Source: Desulforadius tongensis (GTDB taxonomy: Bacteria > Bacillota > Desulfotomaculia > Desulfotomaculales > Desulfohalotomaculaceae). From it: 44,156 nt of DNA. The DNA is taken from assembly GCF_016907915.1 (NCBI RefSeq), contig NZ_JAFBCW010000021.1, positions 1 through 44,156 on the forward strand. The letters run 5' to 3'. The notes below the pieces were generated by a model that saw only the letters and a list, made by a program, of their open reading frames with translations, made no database searches and was not told the DNA's origin. The stretch's first letter is position 1; every line of letters starts with the position of its first letter. The position numbers and the translations under genes were made by a program. Of the stretch, positions 17,324-26,047 are shown in pieces.

Positions 17324-18444
17324 CAATTCTCCCCGTCCAGGGACTGCCAGTCCTTAAATACCGGCTGGTAGCCCATTTCCAGCAGCATCGCTCTTATTTC
17401 ATCCACCCCACGTTGATCAGAAATTTCAAACTGGCCGGTGCCGGAACTTTCTTCTCTGTTGTAATGGCCGCCCACTTCGGTGCTCACACCGGCAGACATC
17501 TTGGTTATGCCCAATTTTACCAGGTGATTGCGCAGTTCGGCCCTTTCCCTGGTGGAAATGGTTATGCCCACCCGGGGCATAAATAAGCGCAGGGCCAGGA
17601 TTATTTGTACCAAATGGCGGTCTGTAACATCAAAACGGGGGGTAAAGCCACCGGCATTTGGCCTTATCCTGGGGATGGATACACTGATTTCTGTATCTAA
17701 ATACTTGTTTTGCAGGTAATTGGCATGCATGCCGGTGAAAAAGGCTTCTTTGCGCCAGTCTTCCAATCCCAGCAACGCACCTATGTTTACCCCGCGCATT
17801 TTCGCCTGGCAGCCCCGCTCCGGCGCATCCAGGCGAAAACGGTAGTTCCTCTTGGGCCCCCGGGGGTGCAGCTGGCGATAGGTTTCTTCGTCATATACCT
17901 CCTGGTATATAGTGAGGCCGTCCACCCCGGCACCAATTAACCGGGCATAGTCTTCGGTGCTCAACGGGTATATTTCTATGGATATGGAATGAAAATATTC
18001 TTTTAATACCTGTACACAATTTGCAATGTAAGATACGGGGCTGTATTCCGGTGACTCCCCTGTTAAAATCAAAATATGTTTCAGTCCTGTTGCCGCAATG
18101 CTTTGGGCCTCTTTCTCCACCTGTTCCAGTGTTAATTTTTTTCGCACCACCCGGTGATCAGCACTAAAACTACAGTAAACACAGCGGTTGGTGCAGTAGT
18201 TTGATAAATACATCGGGGTGTAAAGCAGTATTGTGTGCCCAAAATGCTGTACAGTCAGGCGGTGAGCCTTTTGAGCCATGGGCTCCAGGTAGGCTGCCGC
18301 TTTTGGAGACAGGAGAGCCAGAAAATCCATATCATTTATCCTGTCTTTGGCCAGTATTCTTAATATGTCATTGTCAGTAACGCTGTGCCAGTAATTTTCA
18401 AAGTTAAAATTTTTTATCCGGCTGTAAACTTGGTAAAAACTGAT
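17323..18444 (-). CDS. thiH: 2-iminoacetate synthase (ThiH), apparent ATC start
   Basis: Radical SAM tyrosine lyase making dehydroglycine for the thiazole ring. The cluster motif is CTNRCVYC (C-x3-C-x2-C), followed by [35 protein letters not shown] and [13 protein letters not shown]. The first ATG (18328-18330) would remove about 38 conserved residues. Upstream the frame reads [21 protein letters not shown] and [21 protein letters not shown], the usual ThiH N-terminus, headed by ATC (18442-18444) seven bases after a GGGGGG site. Family proteins begin M-S-F-Y here, so ATC occupies the start position. Either it is a rare start, a point mutation, or a sequence error. Oxygen-sensitive ThiH instead of ThiO fits an anaerobe. 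Confidence 0.88.
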   Translation of the reverse strand: MSFYQVYSRIKNFNFENYWHSVTDNDILRILAKDRINDMDFLALLSPKAAAYLEPMAQKAHRLTVQHFGHTILLYTPMYLSNYCTNRCVYCSFSADHRVVRKKLTLEQVEKEAQSIAATGLKHILILTGESPEYSPVSYIANCVQVLKEYFHSISIEIYPLSTEDYARLIGAGVDGLTIYQEVYDEETYRQLHPRGPKRNYRFRLDAPERGCQAKMRGVNIGALLGLEDWRKEAFFTGMHANYLQNKYLDTEISVSIPRIRPNAGGFTPRFDVTDRHLVQIILALRLFMPRVGITISTRERAELRNHLVKLGITKMSAGVSTEVGGHYNREESSGTGQFEISDQRGVDEIRAMLLEMGYQPVFKDWQSLDGEN

Positions 18445-18458
18445 TTTATATCCCCCCT

Positions 18459-19226
18459 TTAATCTAGAAAACCGGTGAGGGGTGAGCTTGCTTCCGCCTC
18501 CACCTTAACCGGGCCCAGGCCGGCCAGGTAGGCTTTGCGCCCTGCCTCCACAGCCATGCTGAAGGCTTTGGCCATGGTCACAGGGTCCCTGGCGGTGGCC
18601 ACCGCAGTATTGGCCAGCACTGCCGCCGCCCCCATCTCCATTGCTTCAGCCGCTTCCGACGGCCGGCCGATGCCTGCATCTACAATAATGGGCAAGTTAA
18701 TCTCATCAATTAATATCCGAATCAATTCCCTGGTTTGCAAACCGCGGTTGGTACCGATGGGCGCTCCCAGGGGCATTACCGCAGCGGCACCGGCATTTTC
18801 CAGGTCCTTAGCCACCATTAAATCCGGGCTGACATAAGGCAGCACCACAAAGCCTTCTTTCACCAGCATTTCGGTGGCTTTTGCCGTTTCATAGTTATCC
18901 GGCAGTAAATACTTGTTATCGGAAATAACTTCAATTTTTACCCAATTACCGCAACCACAAGCCCGGGCCAGTTTGGCAATGCGCACCGCCTCTTCGGCAT
19001 TTCTGGCCCCGGATGTGTTGGGCAGTAAAATACATCTCTTTGGTATGTAATTTAAAATATTTTCCTGGGGAGAAGTTAAATCCACCCGGCGCAGCGCCAC
19101 CGTTATAACTTCTATCCCCGATTCATTAACCAGTTGAGGAATAATGGCATTGTTGGCATGTTTCCCCGTACCGGTAAAAAAGCGATTGGTAATTTCTTTA
19201 CCGCCAATAATTAGTTTATCCGTCAT
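18459..19226 (-). CDS. thiG: Thiazole synthase
   Basis: 255 aa. It builds the thiazole phosphate from deoxyxylulose phosphate, dehydroglycine and sulfur carried by ThiS. FFTGTGKH near residue 16, [30 protein letters not shown], the Schiff-base lysine in NWVKIEV (near 96), [14 protein letters not shown] and [28 protein letters not shown] are all present. The start lies 4 bases after the thiS stop and its ribosome binding site is inside thiS. Confidence 0.96.
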   Translation of the reverse strand: MTDKLIIGGKEITNRFFTGTGKHANNAIIPQLVNESGIEVITVALRRVDLTSPQENILNYIPKRCILLPNTSGARNAEEAVRIAKLARACGCGNWVKIEVISDNKYLLPDNYETAKATEMLVKEGFVVLPYVSPDLMVAKDLENAGAAAVMPLGAPIGTNRGLQTRELIRILIDEINLPIIVDAGIGRPSEAAEAMEMGAAAVLANTAVATARDPVTMAKAFSMAVEAGRKAYLAGLGPVKVEAEASSPLTGFLD

Positions 19227-19230
19227 AATT

Positions 19231-19431
19231 TTAACCTCCCCCTACGAATTGCAGCACTTCCAAGTTGTCCCCTTCTTTTAAGGTAATTTCCCCCCATTTA
19301 TCCCGCTGTACAATGTCATAATTATATTCCACCACCACCACATCGAGGTCTATATTTTTGGACTGCAGAAACTGTAAAAGGGAAATTTCCTTTTCCAAAA
19401 CCTCTTCTTTACCGTTTACTTTTACTGTCAC
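19231..19431 (-). CDS. thiS: Sulfur carrier protein ThiS
   Basis: 66 aa ubiquitin-like sulfur carrier ending in the required double glycine (LQFVGGG). [19 protein letters not shown] opens the fold and [15 protein letters not shown] matches the family centre. The start is GTG 19429-19431, with AGGAGG at its correct distance; the longer open frame includes the riboswitch expression platform. First gene of the operon, directly under TPP control. Confidence 0.93.
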   Translation of the reverse strand: MTVKVNGKEEVLEKEISLLQFLQSKNIDLDVVVVEYNYDIVQRDKWGEITLKEGDNLEVLQFVGGG

Positions 19432-19453
19432 CGCCACACCTCCTAAAAAAGAA

Positions 19454-19478
19454 ATGCCTACCCAACAAAGGTAAGCAT
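19454..19478 (-). terminator. Riboswitch-controlled terminator before thiS
   Basis: On the minus strand ATGCTTACC and GGTAGGCAT form a stem followed by TTCTTTTTT. Its left arm, read as ATGCTT, is also complementary to AAGCAT at the end of the TPP aptamer, so the antiterminator and the aptamer P1 helix exclude each other. Confidence 0.75.
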
Positions 19479-19502
19479 AATTAACAATCATCACCAGAAA
19501 AC

Positions 19503-19588
19503 AATGCTTCCCTACGTTGGCATTACCCAAACAGGTTCAAAGGGTTAGGACACAGTCCCTCTCAGCCCCCAAGGGCACCCCCAGCATT
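19503..19588 (-). promoter_or_regulatory. TPP riboswitch controlling thiSGHFE
   Basis: On the minus strand: AATGCT (P1), GGGGTGCCC, GGCTGAGAGGG, ACCCTTTGAACCTG, GGGTAATGCC, CGTAGGGAAGCATT (P1 close). These are the conserved THI-box segments in order. The P1 strand AGCATT can instead pair with the terminator arm, giving transcription attenuation when TPP is bound. Confidence 0.95.
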
Positions 19589-19697
19589 ACTATTCATTTT
19601 TTATAAGTATACCTCTTATAACTATATATTGTAAAGTGCAGAAGGAAACCACCCCATGTCATCGAATATAAATTAATCATATAACTGAAAAAGTATC

Positions 19698-19787
19698 GTT
19701 TTAGCTGGGGGAGCTTAAAAAGCTGAGAGGGATTATTCCCGACCCTTTGAACCTGATCAGGTTAACACCTGCGTAGGGAAGCTAAAC
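19698..19787 (+). promoter_or_regulatory. TPP riboswitch controlling thiD
   Basis: GTTTTAGCT (P1, 19698-19706), GGGGGAGC, AGCTGAGAGGG, GACCCTTTGAACCTGAT, CACCTGCGTAGGGAAGC and the closing AGCTAAAC (19780-19787) make a complete aptamer. AGCTAAACAG (19780-19789) is perfectly complementary to CTGTTTAGCT (19807-19816) in the terminator, so ligand binding frees the terminator. Confidence 0.95.
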
Positions 19788-19800
19788 AGCGTGGTTTGAT

Positions 19801-19839
19801 AATTCCCTGTTTAGCTTTAAAAACGGCAGGGAATTTTTT
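19801..19839 (+). terminator. Riboswitch-controlled terminator before thiD
   Basis: AATTCCCTG (19801-19809) pairs with CAGGGAATT (19827-19835), followed by a U-run. The left arm overlaps the antiterminator partner at 19807-19816. Confidence 0.9.
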
Positions 19840-19869
19840 ATTTACCTTTACAAGGGAGGCGTTTAATTT

Positions 19870-20655
19870 ATGAAAGCAGCACTGACAATCGCCGGTTCCG
19901 ACTCCGGGGGCGGTGCCGGCATCCAGGCAGACTTAAAGACATTTGCTGCCCATGGGGTTTACGGCACTTCAATAATTACCGCGGTAACAGCTCAAAACAC
20001 AACGGGCGTTCAAGGTGTGGCAGAAATAGAGCCATCGTTTGTCGCTTTGCAGATGAAATCAGTTTTGGAAGATATCAAAATTGACGCCATTAAAATCGGC
20101 ATGTTATCCAGTACTGAGATTATAAAATCAGTGGCCCGGGTTTTAAAGGAATACCCCCACATCCCGGTGGTGCTGGACCCGGTAATGGTGGCCAAAAGCG
20201 GGGATCACCTGCTGCAGCCCAGTGCAAGACAGGCACTGATTGACTTTTTATTTCCTTTAGCCAAAGTTATTACCCCCAACCTGCATGAGGCCGGTGTTAT
20301 TGCTAACTTTACGGTTAAATCAATGGATGACATGAAAAAAGCAGCCCAGGTTATCAAGTCAATGGGAGCTTCTAATATCTTGGTTAAGGGAGGCCACCTG
20401 CCGGGGGATGCTGTGGACCTGCTTTATGACGGCAAAAAGTTCAGCTCTTTCACTGCCCGCCGGCTGTCAAATAAAAACACCCACGGCACCGGGTGTACCT
20501 ATTCCTCCGCCATTGCTGCCAACCTGGCTAAAGGGTTAGATTTAGAAAATGCCGTTGCCGAAGCCAAGAAATATATCACCGGTGCCATAGAAAACGCCTT
20601 CCCCGTGGGCAGGGGTGTAGGCCCTACTAATCACTTTTTTAAAATATACCGGTAG
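19870..20655 (+). CDS. thiD: HMP / HMP-phosphate kinase
   Basis: 261 aa ribokinase-fold enzyme phosphorylating hydroxymethylpyrimidine twice. [21 protein letters not shown] at the start, [26 protein letters not shown] (near 105), [18 protein letters not shown] and the anion-hole [18 protein letters not shown] with catalytic Asp-equivalent near 215 are all canonical. AGGGAGGC precedes the ATG. Alone on the plus strand, divergent from the thi operon but under the same ligand; it supplies the pyrimidine half used by ThiE. Confidence 0.96.
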   Translation: MKAALTIAGSDSGGGAGIQADLKTFAAHGVYGTSIITAVTAQNTTGVQGVAEIEPSFVALQMKSVLEDIKIDAIKIGMLSSTEIIKSVARVLKEYPHIPVVLDPVMVAKSGDHLLQPSARQALIDFLFPLAKVITPNLHEAGVIANFTVKSMDDMKKAAQVIKSMGASNILVKGGHLPGDAVDLLYDGKKFSSFTARRLSNKNTHGTGCTYSSAIAANLAKGLDLENAVAEAKKYITGAIENAFPVGRGVGPTNHFFKIYR

Positions 20656-20668
20656 CATCGTGCCCGGG

Positions 20669-20706
20669 CCAGGGGAAAACCCCTTTCTTTTAAGGTTTTC
20701 CCTTGG
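20669..20706. terminator. Terminator between thiD and dsdA
   Basis: CCAGGGGAAAACC (20669-20681) pairs with GGTTTTCCCTTGG (20694-20706) with one G-U. It overlaps the last codons of dsdA on the opposite strand. Confidence 0.7.
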
Positions 20707-21952
20707 CATACATATCCCGGTATATCTCATCCGGAAGCAGCAGCCCGCCGGTAGCCCAACATATATGAGCCGCATTTTCACCGCTGTCAACTATCACCGG
20801 CCCCAAAAGGCCGGCAGCAGCGGAAGGTTCCACTTTAATGTTCTCGGTATCCTTTAGCACAGCCAACAGCCTAAACAATTTACTGTCTTCAATGGTATAT
20901 ATACCGTCAACCAGCTTATCCGCCATGGCGGAAACAAGGGCTGATGGTGAACCCACAGCAAGGCCATCGGCCTCTGTAACATTGTCAATCCCGCAGTCAT
21001 TGACATGGATACGGTTATATTTTCCGGTTAACAAACCCAGCAGCATGCTTGGCGAATGAGTGGGCTCTACAAAGTAACAGTGAACATAATCTCTAAAAAC
21101 ATGTTTAAGACCGAAGGTTATTCCGCCCGGCGCCCCACCTACCCCACAGGGAAGATAAACATACAGCGGGTTATCCCCATCCACAACTATCCCCTTTTCT
21201 TTTAACCGCTCTGCAAGTCTTAAAGCTGCAACACTGTAGCCTAAAAAAAGATCCCGGGAGTTTTCATCATCTATAAAGTAAGCCCTTGGGTCCTCTTGAC
21301 ATTGCTTTCTGCCCTCTTCAACGGCTTTACCGTAATCCTCACTGTGTTCTACCACCTCTGCTCCCCTGCTTCGCAGCAGCTTCTTTTTCCATTCCTTGGC
21401 ATCCCGGGACATATGTACAGTTACCTTAAAGCCCAGGGCCGTCGCCATTGTGCCAATGCTTAAACCCAAATTACCCGTAGAACCCACCACAATTTTATAC
21501 TGGGAAAAGAATTTTTTAAACTTCTCACCGGCCAATTTAGCGTAATCATCATGCACTGATAATAAACCATTTTCTAACGCCAGTTTTTCGGCCTGTTTTA
21601 ACACTTCATAAATACCGCCCCTGGCCTTAATAGAGCCGGCTATTTTCAGGTGACTGTCACATTTTAAATACAGCTGACCCTTTATTTTTCTGCCAGCGGT
21701 CTTTTCCAGCTCCCTTTTCATAGCCGGTATTTCCACCAGGGGAGATTCAATAATGCCGTCACCGGTTTCAGGAAACAGTTTTTTTATTAGCGGTGCAAAC
21801 CGTTTCAGCCTTTCTTCCGCCTCTTTAATGTCTGCAAATTTGATATCCAAGGCAGCAAGAACTTTATCACTGCTTTCTTTTTTCGGGTTCTGCCAAAGAA
21901 CCGGTTTTAACTTAACTACCTCATTGAATATTTTTTGATTATATTCATCCAT
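20690..21952 (-). CDS. dsdA: D-serine ammonia-lyase
   Basis: 420 aa PLP enzyme converting D-serine to pyruvate and ammonia. The PLP lysine lies in HLKIAGSIKARGGIYEVL (near 105-120). VVGSTGNLGLSIGTMATALGFKVTVHMS, VYLPCGVGGAPGGITFGLK (phosphate-binding loop) and DGLAVGSPSALV follow the DsdA pattern, and the end is HICWATGGLLLPDE. ATG 21950-21952 is chosen because AGGAG lies 8 bases upstream; a GTG nine bases earlier overlaps that site. It could detoxify or catabolise D-serine. Monocistronic between thiD and tRNA-Gly; no dsdC-type regulator is beside it. Confidence 0.93.
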   Translation of the reverse strand: MDEYNQKIFNEVVKLKPVLWQNPKKESSDKVLAALDIKFADIKEAEERLKRFAPLIKKLFPETGDGIIESPLVEIPAMKRELEKTAGRKIKGQLYLKCDSHLKIAGSIKARGGIYEVLKQAEKLALENGLLSVHDDYAKLAGEKFKKFFSQYKIVVGSTGNLGLSIGTMATALGFKVTVHMSRDAKEWKKKLLRSRGAEVVEHSEDYGKAVEEGRKQCQEDPRAYFIDDENSRDLFLGYSVAALRLAERLKEKGIVVDGDNPLYVYLPCGVGGAPGGITFGLKHVFRDYVHCYFVEPTHSPSMLLGLLTGKYNRIHVNDCGIDNVTEADGLAVGSPSALVSAMADKLVDGIYTIEDSKLFRLLAVLKDTENIKVEPSAAAGLLGPVIVDSGENAAHICWATGGLLLPDEIYRDMYAKGKP

Positions 21953-22027
21953 GCATCTCACTCCTTTATGTTAAATCCGCCCACACCCCCCCAGGCCTAC
22001 ATTAATTTTAACAATTAACATCTAAAA

Positions 22028-22060
22028 AAGGCTATCACCTTTTACCAAGATGATAGCCTT
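22028..22060 (-). terminator. Terminator downstream of tRNA-Gly
   Basis: AAGGCTATCA (22028-22037) pairs perfectly with TGATAGCCTT (22051-22060); on the minus strand a U-run follows. It ends the tRNA-Gly transcript about 10 bases after the CCA. Confidence 0.85.
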
Positions 22061-22070
22061 AAAAATAAAA

Positions 22071-22144
22071 TGGAGCGGGTGATGGGAATCGAACCCACGT
22101 ACCCGGCTTGGAAGGCCGGTGCTCTACCATTGAGCTACACCCGC
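22071..22144 (-). tRNA. tRNA-Gly (anticodon TCC)
   Basis: On the minus strand: acceptor GCGGGTG/CACCCGC, discriminator T, encoded CCA (22071-22073), D-arm GCTCAATGGTAGAGC, anticodon loop CTTCCAA with stem CCGGC/GCCGG, and T-arm GGGTTCGATTCCC. Confidence 0.97.
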
Positions 22145-22283
22145 AGGAAAAAGTTTTATTAACTTAGCGCAATATTTATTATAACTTAAAGTTTTTTTTT
22201 CGTCAAGGGGGAATTTTTATTCCCCCCAAAGCAGCAGTATTATAATAACACAGTATTTATAGTTTTACAAGGGTTTATTTTTT

Positions 22284-22757
22284 TTACAAATCAAATATCT
22301 GGGAAATAATCTCTTGATTATCTATTTCAATTACCCCGTAGGTGGGGCCCCGCTGCCCCCTGGGCTGGGTTGTACTGCCGGGGTTAAAAATTAATATCCC
22401 CTGCCGCTCTTCAATCACCGGCACGTGGGTATGGCCGTAAACCACCACGTCAATTTTGTGCTGCAGCGCTTTTTTCACCAATGCATCATGTGATGTTTTA
22501 ACCCTATATTTATGCCCATGGGTCAGCCATATTCTTTTTCCCGCCGCGTCTATCAACAGGTCAGCCGGTTCCTGCACGTCCCAATCACAGTTTCCCACCA
22601 CGGCACACACCAGCAGTTCTTTACTTTTGGCCAGTTGATGAGCGTCTCTGTAATGATCCCCAGCATGCAGCAGCAAATCAATCTTTCCCATGCTGGTAAC
22701 TGCCAGCCTGGCCGCTTCCATATTGCCGTGAGTATCACTTAATACACCAATACGCAC
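22284..22757 (-). CDS. YfcE-type metallophosphoesterase
   Basis: 157 aa calcineurin-like phosphodiesterase. Metal ligands are all present: GVLSDTHGN (D, H), LLLHAGDH (D), VVGNCDW (N), LTHGHKY (H), VVYGHTHVP (H-x-H), and the closing FNPGSTTQPRG. Small enzymes of this kind hydrolyse phosphodiesters with Mn or Ni. GTG start. It follows rdgB by 14 bases, as ysnB follows ysnA in Bacillus. Confidence 0.9.
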   Translation of the reverse strand: MRIGVLSDTHGNMEAARLAVTSMGKIDLLLHAGDHYRDAHQLAKSKELLVCAVVGNCDWDVQEPADLLIDAAGKRIWLTHGHKYRVKTSHDALVKKALQHKIDVVVYGHTHVPVIEERQGILIFNPGSTTQPRGQRGPTYGVIEIDNQEIISQIFDL

Positions 22758-22771
22758 CTTATCACTCTTCC

Positions 22772-23374
22772 TTATTTTTCTTGGGCCATTTTAGCCAGGA
22801 TTTCCACCGCTCCTCTCAAGGCTTTACCCCGGTGGCTGATCTTATTCTTTTCACTCATATCCAGTTCAGCAAATGTTTTATCATATTCCGGTACATAAAA
22901 CAATGGGTCATAGCCAAAACCGCCCTGCCCCCTGGCCTGCTGCAGTATATATCCCCGGCACGTACCTTCGCTGGTATACACCTCACCCTGCGGGGTGCAA
23001 ATGGCCATCACGCAGCGGAACCCGGCGGTGCGCTGTTCCCAGGGTACATTTTGCATCAACCGCAGCAGTTTGCTGTTGTTGGCCGCATCATCTTTTTGAG
23101 GTCCGGCAAACCTGGCCGAATACACCCCGGGCTGCCCGTTTAAATAATCTACTTCCAGACCGGAGTCATCGGCCAAAGCCGGCAGGCCTGTATAGGCCGC
23201 CGCTTCCCTGGCCTTTTTAACAGCGTTTTCTAAAAAGGTGCTGCCGTCTTCCACCGTTTCCGGCATATCCGGGTAATCAGCCAGAGAATACACCGTAATA
23301 TTATAGGGTGCAAGTAAGGCCCGCAGTTCCTGCAGTTTTCCTTTATTGCCGCTGGCCAGTACCAGTTCCAACAC
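22772..23374 (-). CDS. rdgB: XTP/dITP diphosphatase
   Basis: 200 aa house-cleaning pyrophosphatase removing ITP, dITP and XTP. Signature stretches are LASGNKGKLQELRALL, ENAVKKAREAAAYTGLPALADDSGLEVD (with catalytic Asp pair), PGVYSARFAG, GYILQQARGQGGFGYDPLFYVPEYDKTFAEL and SHRGKALR. The GTG start follows GAAAGGTGAG. Two bases after rph, clearly co-transcribed. Confidence 0.96.
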   Translation of the reverse strand: MLELVLASGNKGKLQELRALLAPYNITVYSLADYPDMPETVEDGSTFLENAVKKAREAAAYTGLPALADDSGLEVDYLNGQPGVYSARFAGPQKDDAANNSKLLRLMQNVPWEQRTAGFRCVMAICTPQGEVYTSEGTCRGYILQQARGQGGFGYDPLFYVPEYDKTFAELDMSEKNKISHRGKALRGAVEILAKMAQEK

Positions 23375-23376
23375 TT

Positions 23377-24126
23377 TTATACACTCACCTTTCCCACTTC
23401 ACGTGCCGCTTCACCAAGGACTTGTTTTTGTATGGCTATCAATTCTTTAATTCCGCCTTCGGCATAATCCAGCATTTTTTCCATCTCCCGGCGGGAAAAG
23501 GAATATTCTTCGCCGGTTCCCTGCACTTCTACAAATTCGCCGCTGCCAGTCATTACAATGTTCATATCCACCTCTGCAGCGGAATCCTCTTCATAACAAA
23601 GGTCCAGTATCACTTCCCCGTTGACCCGGCCTACACTTATGGCCGCCACAAAGTCTTTAACCGGAATATAGCTGATGTCACCTTTTTGAACCAAGTGATT
23701 CAAAGCATCTATTAGTGCCACGAAGGCCCCGGTAATGGAGGCAGTGCGCGTACCGCCATCGGCCTGTATTACATCACAATCCAGGGTAATTGTTCTTTCG
23801 CCCAGCGCTTCCAAATCCACCACCGAACGCAGTGCCCGGCCGATCAAGCGCTGAATTTCCATCGTTCTTCCACTTAGTCTGCCTTTAGCTGCCTCGCGAA
23901 CGTTACGGGTATTAGTAGCCCTGGGCAGCATGGCATACTCAGCGGTAAGCCAACCTTTTTCCGTTCCTTTCAAAAAAGGCGGTACTTTATCTTCCACTGT
24001 GGCATTACAGATTACCTTTGTATCTCCCATCTCTATCAGCACCGAACCTTCCGGGTGTTTAATATAGTTTCTGGTGATTCTTACCGGGCGAATTTGCGCC
24101 GCATCTCTGCCGTCAACTCTTTGCAC
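23377..24126 (-). CDS. rph: Ribonuclease PH
   Basis: 249 aa phosphorolytic 3'-to-5' exoribonuclease trimming tRNA 3' ends. [96 protein letters not shown] and [23 protein letters not shown] with EVQGTGEE match the family over its full length. GTG start behind AAGGAGG. Head of the rph-rdgB-yfcE run. Confidence 0.97.
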   Translation of the reverse strand: MQRVDGRDAAQIRPVRITRNYIKHPEGSVLIEMGDTKVICNATVEDKVPPFLKGTEKGWLTAEYAMLPRATNTRNVREAAKGRLSGRTMEIQRLIGRALRSVVDLEALGERTITLDCDVIQADGGTRTASITGAFVALIDALNHLVQKGDISYIPVKDFVAAISVGRVNGEVILDLCYEEDSAAEVDMNIVMTGSGEFVEVQGTGEEYSFSRREMEKMLDYAEGGIKELIAIQKQVLGEAAREVGKVSV

Positions 24127-24141
24127 CGATATTAGTCCTCC

Positions 24142-25104
24142 TTAGAAATTGGTTTTTGTTGCTCGTTTTTTCTCCCCAGTAATAAGGTGAAACTGGTTGG
24201 GATGGTCGGGAGTTTCCTCTTCTCTTACCGGTCCCACCAGCCCGGCTATTGTATACAGCTTATTAATCGGGTCCCATTTAAACTCTTTTACCAGCCTGAA
24301 GTTTTCCACTTCACCGGTGTTTTTAACATGCAGCCGCGGACCGGTACATTTAATTATATTATCCCCCACCCTTATATGGTGATCATCGTAATAATGAATA
24401 CTCCTTTTCTTTTGGATGATCTCTTTAACCTGTTTTTCCACTTCTTCCAGATCAATGTTTGGCTTTTCGTTAAATTCCAGCACAAAACCGTGTTTTAAAT
24501 CGTCATGCTCCACCGCTTCTTCAAGACCCATCTCCCGCAGTACGAACCCGGTAATATCTTCCGCACTGTGTGCCATTTTGCGGTATATAAGTGATTCAAA
24601 AACAATATCCACTATTTCCTGGGGTTCCGGGCCGAAGATATTGGGACGGGTAACAATTACTTCTTCCCCTATACCCAGCAGTATACTGGAATTATACTTT
24701 AGGTAAGGGTACAGCAGGTCAAAGTGTTCCACCACCACCCGGTGTTCACTGTTAATGGCCTGCATAACTGCTTCTGCTATTTCGTAGGGTTGGGTAAAGG
24801 CAGTTTCAAAACGCATATCCACATGATATGTACGGCTGCGGAAAAAACCCCGGCGGGCGTCTTCCAAAAGCGGCAGGGGCCGCACATTGATACCGTCATC
24901 GTCGTTTGTTAACTCCAACCCGGGAAACATCCCCCTGATTAAAAGCGATTTACCCGCACCGGCATCGCCGATGAAGCCAATTAATTTGTCCAGGGGACTT
25001 AAATATCTCTGTGAAATACTGGACCCCAACGCCATCAGCCTGCGGCGACCCCTGGGGGCAAAGTACACGGCGTGCATCAAGTACTCATGTACCAGGGAAA
25101 CCAC
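24142..25104 (-). CDS. P-loop protein, alanyl-tRNA synthetase 'second additional domain' type
   Basis: 320 aa conserved in clostridia and annotated in databases with the odd label alanine-tRNA synthetase second additional domain, as I recall. Visible: EYLMHAVYFAPRGRRRLMALG, Walker A GFIGDAGAGKSLLIRGMFPGLE near residue 45, and RSRTYHVDMRFETAF, VVVEHFDLLYP (Walker-B-like), ending in EEVEKQVKEIIQKKRSIHYYDDHHIRVGDNIIKCTGPRLHVKNTG, where the H/D-rich centre resembles the metal-binding editing fold of alanyl-tRNA synthetases. The chemistry is unknown. 15 bases before rph, it may take part in tRNA quality control, but this rests only on context. Confidence 0.6.
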   Translation of the reverse strand: MVSLVHEYLMHAVYFAPRGRRRLMALGSSISQRYLSPLDKLIGFIGDAGAGKSLLIRGMFPGLELTNDDDGINVRPLPLLEDARRGFFRSRTYHVDMRFETAFTQPYEIAEAVMQAINSEHRVVVEHFDLLYPYLKYNSSILLGIGEEVIVTRPNIFGPEPQEIVDIVFESLIYRKMAHSAEDITGFVLREMGLEEAVEHDDLKHGFVLEFNEKPNIDLEEVEKQVKEIIQKKRSIHYYDDHHIRVGDNIIKCTGPRLHVKNTGEVENFRLVKEFKWDPINKLYTIAGLVGPVREEETPDHPNQFHLITGEKKRATKTNF

Positions 25105-25193
25105 ATTTACCCCTCCCCTATACGCTCAGCTCCTCAAAACCTTCGCCGCCTTGAACTTCTCGTGTCTCTCGTGCTCCTCTTCGAACACTTACT

Positions 25194-25976
25194 TTAAGCA
25201 TTTTTTATATCGTATTTAGCATCTTCTTTAGCCACGGCAACCGTTTTTCCATAACCTTCACCGGCCTGAATACTCAGTTCATTAATATTGTACTCCGGGT
25301 AAAGGTGAGTAATAAGCAGCTTACGCACCCCGGCATCTTTGGCCAGCTGCCCGGCCTGCCGGGCGGTGAGATGGCTGCCGCGTACAAATTCCACATCTTT
25401 ATCTAACCCACTGGCCTCACAGAGAAATAAATCCGCCCCCCTGGCCAGCTCCTCCAGTTCCTTTGTTCGGGAAGTATCTCCGGAGAACACCATGCGCCCC
25501 CGGCCGCAATCGATGCCCACGGCATAAGCAGGTACCGGATGGCGATTGAGAGCAAATTCCAACTGCAGCATTCCCACCCGGCACCGGTGCACCTGGACAC
25601 CGGCGGTTAAATTCACTGTGGGCATATCTTCAATTTTATTGATTATAAATGTATCGGTATATTGAGCCAAGCGCTGGTACTCCTCCGCCGGGCTGCCGGG
25701 CATAAACAGTGCCAGCGGCCCGGGGCGCTTTTTTTCCCGGATGGCCCCGGCAATGGCATGCCGCAAACAAAATATGTCCATATAGTGGTCTGGATGCAGG
25801 TGGGTAATTACCACTGCCGCTAAGTAACGGAAATCTATATGTTTACACAGCCTGCTAAAGCTGCCGTTTCCCGCTTCCAGCATGATGCTTGTTTCACCGT
25901 TTTGTATCAGATAGCCGGAGCAGGCACCTCCGGGAGCAGGGTAGGGAGCGTATCTTCCCAATACCGTTAATTGCAT
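25194..25976 (-). CDS. MBL-fold metal-dependent hydrolase (RNase Z-like)
   Basis: 260 aa metallo-beta-lactamase-fold hydrolase. Metal ligands are in VITHLHPDHYMDI (H-x-H-x-D-H, near 60), VFSGDTSRTKELEELARGADLFLCEAS (D near 160) and LLITHLYPEYN (H near 225). The start LTVLGRYAPYPAPGGACSGYLI is of the RNase Z/ElaC-related group, but the long exosite arm of true RNase Z is lacking. Substrate unknown. It lies 71 bases after the BadF-type gene and 89 before the P-loop gene, on the same strand as both. Confidence 0.85.
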   Translation of the reverse strand: MQLTVLGRYAPYPAPGGACSGYLIQNGETSIMLEAGNGSFSRLCKHIDFRYLAAVVITHLHPDHYMDIFCLRHAIAGAIREKKRPGPLALFMPGSPAEEYQRLAQYTDTFIINKIEDMPTVNLTAGVQVHRCRVGMLQLEFALNRHPVPAYAVGIDCGRGRMVFSGDTSRTKELEELARGADLFLCEASGLDKDVEFVRGSHLTARQAGQLAKDAGVRKLLITHLYPEYNINELSIQAGEGYGKTVAVAKEDAKYDIKNA

Positions 25977-26047
25977 TTTCCATATTCACCTTCTTTCTAA
26001 AAAAGGAACCGGTTTTAGCACCGGCAAACCAGTACATCTTTTATTCT

